Origin: a virus
Direction: 5' to 3' (one strand)
Length of the DNA stretch: 41,189 nucleotides
Virus record (IMG/VR): IMGVR_UViG_3300010392_000709
Location: 1 to 41,189 of that record
Under the pieces are notes generated by a model. It saw only the letters and a program-made list of their open reading frames with translations. It ran no database searches and was not told the origin of the DNA. The stretch's first letter is position 1. Each line of letters opens with the position of its first letter. Both the position numbers and the translations under genes were made by a program. Shown piece by piece: positions 30,389-39,900 of the stretch.

Positions 30389-31618
30389 TTACTCCATTGC
30401 ATCTAATGATTCAGTCCATTGACCTGAATCGAAATCCCAATTCAGGTAGAACGCAAATTGATTTCCACGTCGTACCTTTCTTGATATTACCTCAAAAGTT
30501 TGGGTGTCGGCCGGATGATGCACAGCTAAAACCAAATCGCTATCGTATGATAGCTGCTTTGACCAAGCAATCTCCTGTAGCTCAGGAGGGCGCTCTCCGT
30601 GACCATCAGCCATAGTAACACCACTAACGTCTAAAACAGGAACCTGATTACGGACCGCAATCTTCTTGAAATCCTTCGACAGATTCTTGACCCTCTCAAC
30701 CTCAGTGCCACCTTTTCGACCATCATCAAAAAGCTGATGGTAGTCCAGAATAACCATATCAGGTCTATACTGTTGAATCTTCCCCTGGACAAAGAACTGA
30801 TCGGCGGCGTCAACGCCCTCCGCAGTTACAATATGCATAGGGTGTTTATCATTGAACGTTTCATTCGCCCAATTCTCATAATCATCAGGAATAACGCCTC
30901 GACCGTGCATCAAATCGGAGTTGTTGAATATTGCTCCCTTATTGAGCAACGTGTCCATGCGGTACTGCTCCTGAATCTTATCCATTTCGAGCGAAATGAC
31001 AAGAGGGCTATATCCTCTTTTCCAGGCTTCAACAGCTAACAGCCTGGTGAAGTATGACTTACCAGCACCAGTCCAACCAATAACAACCACAAAATCCCCT
31101 GGCTGCCATCCACCAAAATTTTCATCAATCAGAGTCAAACCCGTGGGGATACCGAGGACTCCTTCTGCATCAGGGTTTTCAACCCTCTCCCTTAGTATGC
31201 CTGTTCTTTCACCGAAATCTACAATGTTCGCATCTGTAAAGCGACCCGAATCTCTCATGATATCAACCGACTTAGCAGAAATCAATCTGGCAACCTCAAC
31301 GGGATCTTCACCCTGCTGTAGCTTCTCAATTGATTCTCTCAAAGCCTGACGTACCATACCACTTGCATTAATAGTTCTAGCCTCTTGCACAAGGAACGAA
31401 AATGGTTCCTCTGTTGTATTCAAATGCTGAAACTCCGGAAACTTGTTCTTAAGATGGTCCTTGCTCGGAATAGCATCATGGTCCTGTTTAAATTCAAGAA
31501 TATAATGCCACATTGCCTCCGTTTGACCTTCAAAAATCAAATTCACTTCTTCTTCGACAGCGGTTTCAATATCCTTTGTCTCAATAATCTTGTTTAACAG
31601 TTTTAGCTCGTGCTTCAA
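30389..31618 (-). CDS. dnaB: DnaB-type replicative helicase
   Basis: A helical N-terminal domain (1-120) precedes a RecA-fold motor with Walker A GWTGAGKS at 181-188 and Walker B MVILDYH at 288-294, followed by VTMADGHGERPPELQEIAWSK, as in the DnaB family. It would unwind DNA 5'-3' ahead of the polymerase. The 409-residue length is slightly short for the family. It begins with TTG at 31618, preceded by AGGGAG at about five bases. Confidence 0.9.
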   Translation of the reverse strand: MKHELKLLNKIIETKDIETAVEEEVNLIFEGQTEAMWHYILEFKQDHDAIPSKDHLKNKFPEFQHLNTTEEPFSFLVQEARTINASGMVRQALRESIEKLQQGEDPVEVARLISAKSVDIMRDSGRFTDANIVDFGERTGILRERVENPDAEGVLGIPTGLTLIDENFGGWQPGDFVVVIGWTGAGKSYFTRLLAVEAWKRGYSPLVISLEMDKIQEQYRMDTLLNKGAIFNNSDLMHGRGVIPDDYENWANETFNDKHPMHIVTAEGVDAADQFFVQGKIQQYRPDMVILDYHQLFDDGRKGGTEVERVKNLSKDFKKIAVRNQVPVLDVSGVTMADGHGERPPELQEIAWSKQLSYDSDLVLAVHHPADTQTFEVISRKVRRGNQFAFYLNWDFDSGQWTESLDAME

Positions 31619-31938
31619 TTTACTCCCTTCAAGCCTTCGTGTCTTTCCTTTGTTCTTTTCATTGTTTCCCGAAAGTTGTTCACGGATTCAATCTCACGAT
31701 TCGCCTTGTCACGATATTCATTAATATTCATGGCGAAGTCAGCTATAGAAGCTGACTCCACCCTGCCACGAATATACATTACCGCAGATTTGTTTAGAAT
31801 CTTTGGGGTGTAATACTTAGTATGATGTTTAATCAAACTTCGTGCAACTGCTTTATCCCTAACAGGATCAGGAACAAATAAGACGCCTTCCGACTCGCAA
31901 GTTTTCGAAAAAACTTTAACGAATTCTTCCGGCTTCAT
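31615..31938 (-). CDS. Hypothetical protein before helicase, 107 aa
   Basis: The protein is helical and basic (DKAVARSLIKHHTKYYT, later NNFRETMKRTKERHEG). It directly precedes the helicase gene with a four-base overlap. A helicase-loader or primosome partner would fit that place and charge, but there is no motif to prove it. Confidence 0.6.
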   Translation of the reverse strand: MKPEEFVKVFSKTCESEGVLFVPDPVRDKAVARSLIKHHTKYYTPKILNKSAVMYIRGRVESASIADFAMNINEYRDKANREIESVNNFRETMKRTKERHEGLKGVN

Positions 31939-32142
31939 TTAGTCAAGTCCCCCATCTTTAAGCTGAGCGGCAACCTGATCGTCAACCTCTGTCCACAGGG
32001 CAGCCCATTCGGCCTCATCATGGATATCATCGACTACACTCGTTGCACCAGCGTCAATACGGAAAGACTCATAATTTCCCGTATTCTTTGTGGCACCAAT
32101 AGATGCCCAAATCTGCTTACCTTCTCTTTTATTGCCTGCCAT
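31939..32142 (-). CDS. Hypothetical protein, 67 aa
   Basis: The sequence begins MAGNKREGKQIWASIG and turns acidic, ending in LKDGGLD. AAGGAG lies eight bases before the ATG. No family is recognised; it adjoins the pre-helicase gene without a gap. Confidence 0.6.
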   Translation of the reverse strand: MAGNKREGKQIWASIGATKNTGNYESFRIDAGATSVVDDIHDEAEWAALWTEVDDQVAAQLKDGGLD

Positions 32143-32154
32143 TTTTATATCTCC

Positions 32155-32625
32155 TTATATTAGATTTGATTGGAATTTATCGAATTTTCGCGAAACTCTT
32201 TTGCGAATATCTTGTCGATTTAATTTTCCTGGCATATTCGTTTTCCCTGGACGACCTGGCGGTCTACGCCGCTCAAGTGCCTCCACAAGATCAAGTATAT
32301 CGTGCCTCGAATAGAGGCGCAACTTGTACGTCCCCCCTTCGTTTAGCGCAAACTGCTTAACTCTAGGAATGTGACCCTGACGCTCATATTTTCTAAGAGT
32401 GTCAGGTTTCTTGTTCACAATCTTAGCGGCATCCGAAATATTGAACAAAGGATCTAACATCCTTGGTGCAATATCGAAGGGGATAGTATCATTCTCGAAA
32501 GAATCATACTTCCTCACCACCAGTATATTTCGCTCACGCCTTATTGACAGGATCTTAATCAGGACTCCACTAGGGAGCAGATAAAACTGACCCTTCCTCA
32601 ATTTTGCGTAAAACTTTTCTTGCAC
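32155..32625 (-). CDS. MerR-like HTH DNA-binding protein
   Basis: Residues about 62-88 (FNISDAAKIVNKKPDTLRKY, then ERQGHIP) are a winged helix-turn-helix typical of MerR/excisionase proteins. A basic Arg/Pro/Gly segment (RRRPPGRPGKTN) and a basic C-terminus follow. It starts with GTG 32625. A regulator, or a DNA-bending factor like an excisionase, is likely; no integrase gene is in the window. Confidence 0.75.
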   Translation of the reverse strand: MQEKFYAKLRKGQFYLLPSGVLIKILSIRRERNILVVRKYDSFENDTIPFDIAPRMLDPLFNISDAAKIVNKKPDTLRKYERQGHIPRVKQFALNEGGTYKLRLYSRHDILDLVEALERRRPPGRPGKTNMPGKLNRQDIRKRVSRKFDKFQSNLI

Positions 32626-32797
32626 GAATAACTTCTTTCATTTTCATCTGTTGGTTTTCCCATTCCTTAACCGTTAGGTAGAATGATCTACAACATAGAA
32701 TACATTGAAGCTCTTGCCACCATTTCGAGTTTTCGTAATAACGATCTTCTTCGAAAACCCTCCCGTGGCATACTTTACAATTCAGCATTACAGACAT
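32570..32797 (-). CDS. Zinc-ribbon protein, 75 aa
   Basis: CKVC near residue 7 and CILCC near residue 32 make a zinc ribbon with an aromatic, basic connecting region. AGGTGG lies before ATG 32797. It overlaps the phosphoesterase upstream by ten bases and the MerR-like gene downstream by 56 bases, the latter an unusually long overlap that could mean the downstream start is later. Confidence 0.7.
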   Translation of the reverse strand: MSVMLNCKVCHGRVFEEDRYYENSKWWQELQCILCCRSFYLTVKEWENQQMKMKEVIRARKVLRKIEEGSVLSAP

Positions 32798-34020
32798 GGC
32801 ACCACCTGAACGTCCTGATACCCCTGTTCAGTCATCACGAAGGTCAATACTCCAGGGGGAGATTTCTCACCCTTAAGATTCAGCCACCATGTTGACTCGC
32901 TTTCCAAAGTAGGACACTGGAAATGTGTTCTTCCATCACTGTGCTCAATGAGCGAATAGTGATGGTAATGGGCCGTAATCAGAAAACTACATGCCCCCGC
33001 AATAGTGCCACCAAACGCTTGATCTTCCCACCAATCACGCTGCTTCTTCTGAGGAGAATTCCCTCCCGAAGTAACATGACCGTGTGCGAAACAAACAAGG
33101 TGACTATTTACGTCAAGAACGACATAAATTTCGTCCTCGGGGATATGCCAATTAATATGCCCGTAAGCGTCATCATTGAATGCGAACATATCAGCAACGG
33201 ACTCAATGACACCAACATCATCATTATCACCCGGCGTCGTGAACACACGATGCCCTGACTTGTTCTCTCCATGATTCCCTGGCACAGCGACAACATCGAC
33301 CTCATCGACTAGTCTTGCAACCGTTGCAATTAGGTTCCTTGCTAGCCTTCTGACAATTCGAATCTGCTGTCTCCTGTTCCACTCAACAGTATATGCCTGT
33401 GCGGCATAACTCTGTTCACAATTCTCAATTAGGTCGCCCATGAAAGCAATAACAGCTTTATTGATGGGCCTCCCAATCTTTCTTAGCTCTTTGATTCGCT
33501 TCTCAGCGTCATCAATCGCTTCCATAAACCGTTTAATTGTACCTTTTGTACCATCGCCATCAGACTTTCCAATCTGCGTATCAGCGACACAAATGACAAT
33601 CGTATCTTCACCCGGAAGGTCATTGGACTGATGTTTCTTATGTTTCTTGATTTGATCAACAAGTTCTTCATAATCCATATCCGCAGAAGCCCTGCGTGTC
33701 CTTACACTTCCTTTGTATGAATAAAGTGAGATTAACTCCCCGGTTTCCTTATCTTTCTGATTCCACTGTGAAACTTTGATAGGCTCAACAAGCTCGTATT
33801 GTTTAGGATCATATCCCCAATTTATGAGCAAATCTTCCATATCTTTTATCCCCATCGGTTTATCCGTTGGATCAAAAGTAATTTCTACAGCAGGATCGGC
33901 ACCTTCAACTTCAATACCCGGCTTATTTGCTGCCGGAATCACTATATCTCTTTTCGGCACATCTGGACTTTTATACTCTCCAGATTCAACCGTCTTTGAA
34001 ATGTTCTCGTCTTTCGACAT
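32788..34020 (-). CDS. Calcineurin-like metallophosphoesterase (large type)
   Basis: The metal-binding blocks are ADTQIGKSDG (Asp, with Gln where His is usual), FMGDLIEN, VPGNHGE, AHGHVTSGG and TAHYHHY. The first ~130 residues are an extra N-terminal region. The 410-residue size and order are reminiscent of phage phosphoesterases distantly related to Mre11/SbcD. ATG 34020 has AAGGAAGG at five bases; GTG 34026 overlaps that site. A nuclease or phosphodiesterase role in DNA metabolism is probable. Confidence 0.85.
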   Translation of the reverse strand: MSKDENISKTVESGEYKSPDVPKRDIVIPAANKPGIEVEGADPAVEITFDPTDKPMGIKDMEDLLINWGYDPKQYELVEPIKVSQWNQKDKETGELISLYSYKGSVRTRRASADMDYEELVDQIKKHKKHQSNDLPGEDTIVICVADTQIGKSDGDGTKGTIKRFMEAIDDAEKRIKELRKIGRPINKAVIAFMGDLIENCEQSYAAQAYTVEWNRRQQIRIVRRLARNLIATVARLVDEVDVVAVPGNHGENKSGHRVFTTPGDNDDVGVIESVADMFAFNDDAYGHINWHIPEDEIYVVLDVNSHLVCFAHGHVTSGGNSPQKKQRDWWEDQAFGGTIAGACSFLITAHYHHYSLIEHSDGRTHFQCPTLESESTWWLNLKGEKSPPGVLTFVMTEQGYQDVQVVPCL

Positions 34021-34073
34021 TCTCACCTTCCTTCCCTATAGGTTACAGGCTCGGGGGCGGCAAACCAACCCCG

Positions 34074-34487
34074 TCACTCGTCTTTTTTGACGAAGCGCCC
34101 TCCGATGCGCTTGCGTCCTTTTGCAGCGTCCTTCATATTCTTCCGTACCATTTGCTTATGCTCGTGTGATTTCCTCTTCCCTTCCCTGTGTAGCGTACTA
34201 TGTTCGCCAACCGTAGTCAGAAACAAGTTCTCCAAACGATTATCGAGTTTCAATTCGTTGATATGATGTACGCTTTCCCAGGGCTGTAATAAACGACCAA
34301 GATGCCCCTCCAAGACCAACCGGTGTTCGTAAACGTAACCCCGATTGTTATACTTATGGTCTTGGCGAAGCACCCTGATATAACCCTTATCATCAATATA
34401 TTTTCCTCCCGAAAAGTTAGGATTCCCCTCTCCCCGCCGGGCGTCGTTACCCCACTTTAGCTCTCTACGTCGTGATGCTAATACCAT
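34074..34487 (-). CDS. HNH endonuclease after tail genes
   Basis: The core VYEHRLVLEGHLGRLL then HHINELKLDNRLENLFL matches the HNH_3-type nuclease fold, with basic N- and C-terminal arms for DNA binding. At 137 residues it is a free-standing, homing-type enzyme inserted between tail and replication modules. Confidence 0.88.
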   Translation of the reverse strand: MVLASRRRELKWGNDARRGEGNPNFSGGKYIDDKGYIRVLRQDHKYNNRGYVYEHRLVLEGHLGRLLQPWESVHHINELKLDNRLENLFLTTVGEHSTLHREGKRKSHEHKQMVRKNMKDAAKGRKRIGGRFVKKDE

Positions 34488-34492
34488 TCAGA

Positions 34493-35041
34493 TCACGCAA
34501 TATTCTCCCCGTCACGAGGACCCAAATCCTCAACCAAAACAAACATTGGATCATTAGGCCATCCATACATAGTAAAATATCCACCACGCCCTTGCCATAT
34601 GGCAAATTGTGGCCTTATAGTATGCTCTCCCGCCGTCAATGTCCCAACTCTTACAACATCTGGCGTAGCACTTCTCAACTTTCCATGAAGTATTTGGTAT
34701 CTATACCCCCAATTTCTTTCCTCATCAAGTAAAAGCTTAGTATGCACCTCACGAACACCATCCTGTGCGGATCTAGCACCCGTCTGATGGAAGGTGCCTC
34801 TAATAAGTCTATTTTCTCCTACCGTAAAATTAAGAGTAAGAGCACTATTATAATCAACCCAATTTCTAGTAGTAAGCCCAGCCGCATTTCGACTGGCCCC
34901 ATAAAAAGCAAATCCAAGGACCCCTCGAGGTCCATTGGTATTAAGATCTTTTAAATGCTGATCATTCTCAGACATTTTAGAAAAACGATCAGCCGAAAGC
35001 GGCGTGTTGCTCGTCCAATTTACATATTCAAATTCTGCCAT
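34493..35041 (-). CDS. Small tail protein
   Basis: The N-terminus (FEYVNWTSNTPLSADRFSKM) resembles short tail-fibre proteins of actinobacteriophages that begin with a similar 'W-x-x-x-T-P-x-x-A-x-R' segment. The C-terminal part is strand-rich and ends FVLVEDLGPRDG, matching the end of the 636-aa tail protein upstream (FIVEDIGRAD). GGAGGTG precedes the ATG. Confidence 0.7.
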   Translation of the reverse strand: MAEFEYVNWTSNTPLSADRFSKMSENDQHLKDLNTNGPRGVLGFAFYGASRNAAGLTTRNWVDYNSALTLNFTVGENRLIRGTFHQTGARSAQDGVREVHTKLLLDEERNWGYRYQILHGKLRSATPDVVRVGTLTAGEHTIRPQFAIWQGRGGYFTMYGWPNDPMFVLVEDLGPRDGENIA

Positions 35042-35062
35042 TATTTTTCACCTCCCTTAAAT

Positions 35063-36973
35063 CTAACTTCTTGCATAGAGCCAATCCGTATCGGCACGGC
35101 CTATGTCCTCAACAATAAACTTCGAATTCTCCCCATCCTGCGGAAAATTTTGACACTGCAACGTTCCAGTTCCACTAATTCTTTGCATATAACACCTCGC
35201 ATCATATACACCAGTAAGATCACTAGTCCATATTCCAGTTGTGAATGGTGCCATTGATCCGCCACTAGACGGAACCTTAAATGATTTCCTCCAGCGATCA
35301 GTCGAGTTTATCTGAAAACCGATCCTAAATTGGTCGCCAGCAACAGTTCCAGCCCACACATGAGCCTCAATAGAAAATCTATAAATACGCTGATCCTCCC
35401 ATTGAACGTCACTAATAGTCTTAATGTATGTAATGCCCGTTCCAGAAGTCGGACCCGCAGTAGCCGAAATATCCTCCATACCAACAATCCCACGGGGAAG
35501 TGATCTTGTTCTCTTATCATCATCATCAATGGTAAGCTCAACATCAGCAATTCCCTGCTGAGTACCTGACGGGCCAGACCCATCATCATGCAACTGACGA
35601 GAAACTACCCGCAAGGTAGCACTCTCGGGGTTTACATTCGCTGAAAGAGTAGAATCAACAGGCCCAGCTTTAATTTCAGTAACCAACTGAGGATCGGAGG
35701 CCAGGGCAAGATCATGGAAAGGCTCTTCGCTTTCATAAAAGTTAACGCCGCCAGGATTTGAAGTTGTTCCATTAGCTCTTGGAGCCTCAATAGCATGATG
35801 ACCATTTACAGCAATATGCGGAGTCTGACCAGGAGAGTCCGTTCTCCACCCCATCCCATCAGCAAAACTAACCTGCTCAAATCTTAGAGTATCAACATAC
35901 AGTGAAGGTGTTCCTACAGAAACATCACAAATAATCTCTATCCTTGCGTAAGCCGCACCGGCTGGCGCAAGAATAAAATCTTCACTCACCATCAAAAGCC
36001 AAATGTAAGACCAGGGACCATCATCAAGAGTGTAAGCCACCGTCGTTGAAATCCATGCCTGATCGCTATCATACCAGCGAACCCTAAAAGAAACGTCATG
36101 CAGCGTACCACTGAGCGAATGAATCCAAATAGATGGATCATAATATGTTCCTTCAACAACAGGCCCCATAAACGGACCCAAAGCGGTCCAATCGGTGGAG
36201 GCCGTACCAGCAATCAGCATAGAATAAGAACCCGCCTGGGATTCAGTGGCAGATCTAGTAAAACTAGATCCCCCTGTCGTAAACGTCCAGTCATCCGGTG
36301 TATCAGCATCTTCGAAGCCACCATCAATAACCAAATCTGCTCGCTTTCCAGCAGAAATAATATTGTAAATTGATTCCGATGTGACCGTGCCCGTTTCATA
36401 AAGACTTTCTGCATTTAATGAGTTAATAGCCCAAATATAGTAGCGATATTCTGTATCGGGTAAAACATTCTCAATTCTAATTTGAGTATTCTTAGTTCTA
36501 TATCTCGTGTCAGGAATAGATTCCTGATCAGAGGGGGCAACCGCTACCTCATACTCATTAACGTCACTAACTGTAACACTCGGATAATACTCATTCCAAT
36601 AATACATCTGATGGTAATCATTAGCTTCAGGAGCCCACAAATAGGGCTCTTCCCAACTAATATCTAACCATACACGCTCATATACATCAAAATCAACTCC
36701 AGTTGAAGCTGTCGGAAATTGCGGCGGGTTGATATCATCAGCTATATATTGATCACCAATTTGCATTGTCGGTTCCGCATCAGTGTCCTCCGTTTGAACA
36801 GCGCTCATTTCACTGATCTCAGCATCTTTCAATAATTCTGCTATTTTGAACAGCTCAACAGAAGTATACTTGGAGAAATCAACTTTAGTTGAATTAGTCC
36901 CGTCATGGTTATGGCCGCCGACACGCTGATGCGCTACCGAAGTTTCCTTAATCGTTTTCTGCTTGTTATTCAC
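35063..36973 (-). CDS. Minor tail protein with FN3-like and carbohydrate-binding-like domains
   Basis: The 636-residue protein begins with a short region containing GGHNHDG at 19-25, a motif often seen at the start of tail-fibre proteins. A fibronectin-III-like domain (about 115-200, ending DTEYRYYIWAINSLNAES) and a carbohydrate-binding-like beta-sandwich (about 215-375, FEDADTPDDWTFTTGG) follow. The C-terminal domain ends FIVEDIG. It probably contacts the host surface. It starts with GTG in a TAGTG overlap with the giant tail gene. Confidence 0.8.
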   Translation of the reverse strand: MNNKQKTIKETSVAHQRVGGHNHDGTNSTKVDFSKYTSVELFKIAELLKDAEISEMSAVQTEDTDAEPTMQIGDQYIADDINPPQFPTASTGVDFDVYERVWLDISWEEPYLWAPEANDYHQMYYWNEYYPSVTVSDVNEYEVAVAPSDQESIPDTRYRTKNTQIRIENVLPDTEYRYYIWAINSLNAESLYETGTVTSESIYNIISAGKRADLVIDGGFEDADTPDDWTFTTGGSSFTRSATESQAGSYSMLIAGTASTDWTALGPFMGPVVEGTYYDPSIWIHSLSGTLHDVSFRVRWYDSDQAWISTTVAYTLDDGPWSYIWLLMVSEDFILAPAGAAYARIEIICDVSVGTPSLYVDTLRFEQVSFADGMGWRTDSPGQTPHIAVNGHHAIEAPRANGTTSNPGGVNFYESEEPFHDLALASDPQLVTEIKAGPVDSTLSANVNPESATLRVVSRQLHDDGSGPSGTQQGIADVELTIDDDDKRTRSLPRGIVGMEDISATAGPTSGTGITYIKTISDVQWEDQRIYRFSIEAHVWAGTVAGDQFRIGFQINSTDRWRKSFKVPSSGGSMAPFTTGIWTSDLTGVYDARCYMQRISGTGTLQCQNFPQDGENSKFIVEDIGRADTDWLYARS

Positions 36974-39900
36974 TAACTAACCTCTCGTAAAGTGTATTGA
37001 TCGCTCAAGCCACCATCATATGTGATGTTTTGAGCTATAATCCAAAATTCCTTATTTGTGATACTGAGCTGGTCGTAGTCCGCTACCTCTATTCTATCAC
37101 CTAGCTGGAGATATGGCACCCCCACAGTTGAAAGCTCGAGTATGGGAACAGGGTTTTTGTAGTGCTCCAAAAGGTAGGCAGCGATCTTCTCAGCCAGCTC
37201 CCTACTCTGAATAAACCTGTTGTCGATTATCAGCTCATAAACCTGATGCCTTCTAAGCGATCCCTCAATTTCACCATCTACCTCAACGACCTCATCAGAT
37301 TCACTATCTTCAATAAGTGGAACACCAGAGATTGAGAAGAAGTAATCAAGTTCAGTTATAGGATCAGTTCCCTCCAGGATCACAGTCTCACCAAAGCCAA
37401 CCGTGTCGTTTACTGACAGGATAATCTCCCCGCCGAATTCATCAAGGAACTGGTACTCAATATCAACCCAACCCTCATAAATTTGAGCCACAATGAACGG
37501 CTCCTTAACCCCGATAGCAGGCTGAGAATCGTATTCAATGAAATATTGTCTTACCTCGCGGACCTTCTGGCGAATCCCGCCAGACAATACAATGTCATCC
37601 ATGTAGAACACATCGTCAAGAACAGCGTTAGTTGACTTGACGTGAATTGTAGCATACTTAGCGTACTTAACAGGAGAAGCACTAACTGTATACTCTTTCC
37701 ACCCCGAAAGAGTTGTGGAAGAAGCAGCCCCCCATGTTGTGCCAAGATATGTTCCATTATCTTTATACCAGTTGATGCCCGCCTGCATTGATCTAGAAGC
37801 TGTTTCAGACCAAATCCAAACACTGCCGTCAATGGGCTCATTAGAAATAGGAGTAGCTTCCTCACTTGGAGGTCCTATGATATCAACCCTAGAAGTAACA
37901 TCCTCCTCATCATCAGTGATAACGACCTTCATTGAGTTCTGACCAGTATATGACTTATTGCCACTGACTGTCAGATCGCAATTATAGAAATCTCTCATCC
38001 CGTCAAGACTTCCATTTTCAAAGTCCCAAATCTTAGTACCATGATCCACAGGAATAGTTCCAAATTTGCCACGAGTTAGATCGTTGAAGTGAGTACCGTC
38101 CTTTGAACCGTACTCTATAATCTCATTATTGATCTTGAAGAACCCCGAATCTTTCCAAAGGGGTGCGTCAGTAGAGGCAACACGAACCGACTGGTCCTCG
38201 GTGGCTCCGAACGCCTCTACGAGCTTCGTAGTGACCAAAGACTCACCCGACTCTGCTCTCCAAATGCCCTGGCGACCCGAATTGATTGTAGTAATCGGAT
38301 TGACAATAACAGTGATCTTATTTGCTGTAATCTCAGCAAGGCGATTGCCTTCGATAATCTCCATGTCCCCATCGAAGCTGTGCTGTGCAACATAATATCT
38401 TGCAATGGCACCCTCAGTCAAAACTGTGCGAGGCTCGTAAACAAAATTGTCCAACTCGTCAAAATAGAAGATGCCAACATCAGCGGTAGCCCACTCAAGC
38501 ATGATATCCCAAACCGAATTGTCAATACCATACAAGTACGGATAAATGTCAACCTCAGCAGACTTCGAAGCAACATACAGGGCATTGATATTCTCCTCAT
38601 TGAGCACCTTATCATACAGTGCAATAGTTTGCAAGTGACCCTCAAGACCAACAGTTTCGCTAACAGAGTGACGACCAATGGCAATTGGAGTAGCAACATT
38701 AGTATGCGCTACATCAAATCCCGCAGCAGTAAAAGTCTGCTTAGTATCATCAATCCAAATATTGACCTCATCATTATCAGGATCGAATTGACAAGTCACA
38801 AAATGACTCTGCCCAGGTGTCAACGCAGCAGTAGTAGTATTATTCTCGTCTAGTGCTTCACCAGTATCACGTATTCTCATTCCAACATTAGCACTAGTGT
38901 TTAAATAAATATCGAACGTTTTGCTATCGGAAGCACCAGCACCATCAGCCCAAGAGGTAATTCTTTCTGCCTCGTCCGGCAAAGTATCTATCTTGACCAT
39001 AAAGGAAACTGTAAACCCAGTTCCCATCTCCACAAACGAGGCAACATCATCAACAAGAATACCTTGACCGACAGGAGATACTGGGGCGGTATAATTGATT
39101 CCAGCATCAGCAGTAGTAACAAAATCATACCCAGTAGGATCACCCCAAGTCACCTCTCCGATGTCAGTATCATCGAAGTTACGGAATCCGATCGTATAAT
39201 CATCAGGGCTAGTTTCCGGCCAGGTTAATGTTGATCCATTTAGAACAGGACTTTTCTTACCTAGCCCCGGAGTTACCATATGTGCAATACCATCGGTGGC
39301 AGTACGAGTACCTGAATCATCAGATACATAAATTTCCTCAGCATAAATCGGATCATGAGCATCAATGCCCGTAACTGGATGTGTCCACATTGAAAGAATG
39401 CCGGAACTCGCATGAGCACCGTCACCATTTAGTGTATCTATCATTCTTAAGTTTACTCTACTCATGTAGATGTTCCCACCAGTGTTATACGAAAGTCTCG
39501 TGAACAACCCCTGGTACTCTGAGGTTACAGTCATTTTATCAATATAAATATCGGCAAACCCGCCAAATGGCTGCAAAGCATCTGGATGCCCCTGCTGCTG
39601 TGTAGGGGTGTCCAGTGCATTTTCAGTGAAGGTCAAATTTTCGCAACGATAATTCTGAATGATAAGCGTCATATTATCACCGGCGTTAGAGAAGTCGATT
39701 CCTTCAGCCAGCCAGTCCCCATGAATATAAAGACCCTCAAAGTATACAGTCCCAGTAATATTCTTAAGATTCAGAGCACGACGGTCCTGCCACGTTGTTG
39801 ACACCGCCTGAGAGGGTCCATCAACCAGAATCTCACCACCAATCCAAACCAGATTTGCACAGCCCTCAATGGACAGGTCAAATGCCTGATAGATATTGGG

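Noticed and set aside
30389-31618. Helicase gene starting at an internal ATG
   Set aside because: The TTG at 31618 has a well-spaced AGGGAG, and the residues it adds belong to the expected N-terminal helical domain.
32155-32625. MerR-like protein as an excisionase, implying a temperate phage
   Set aside because: No integrase, attachment site or repressor is present in the window, so lifestyle cannot be inferred from this protein alone.
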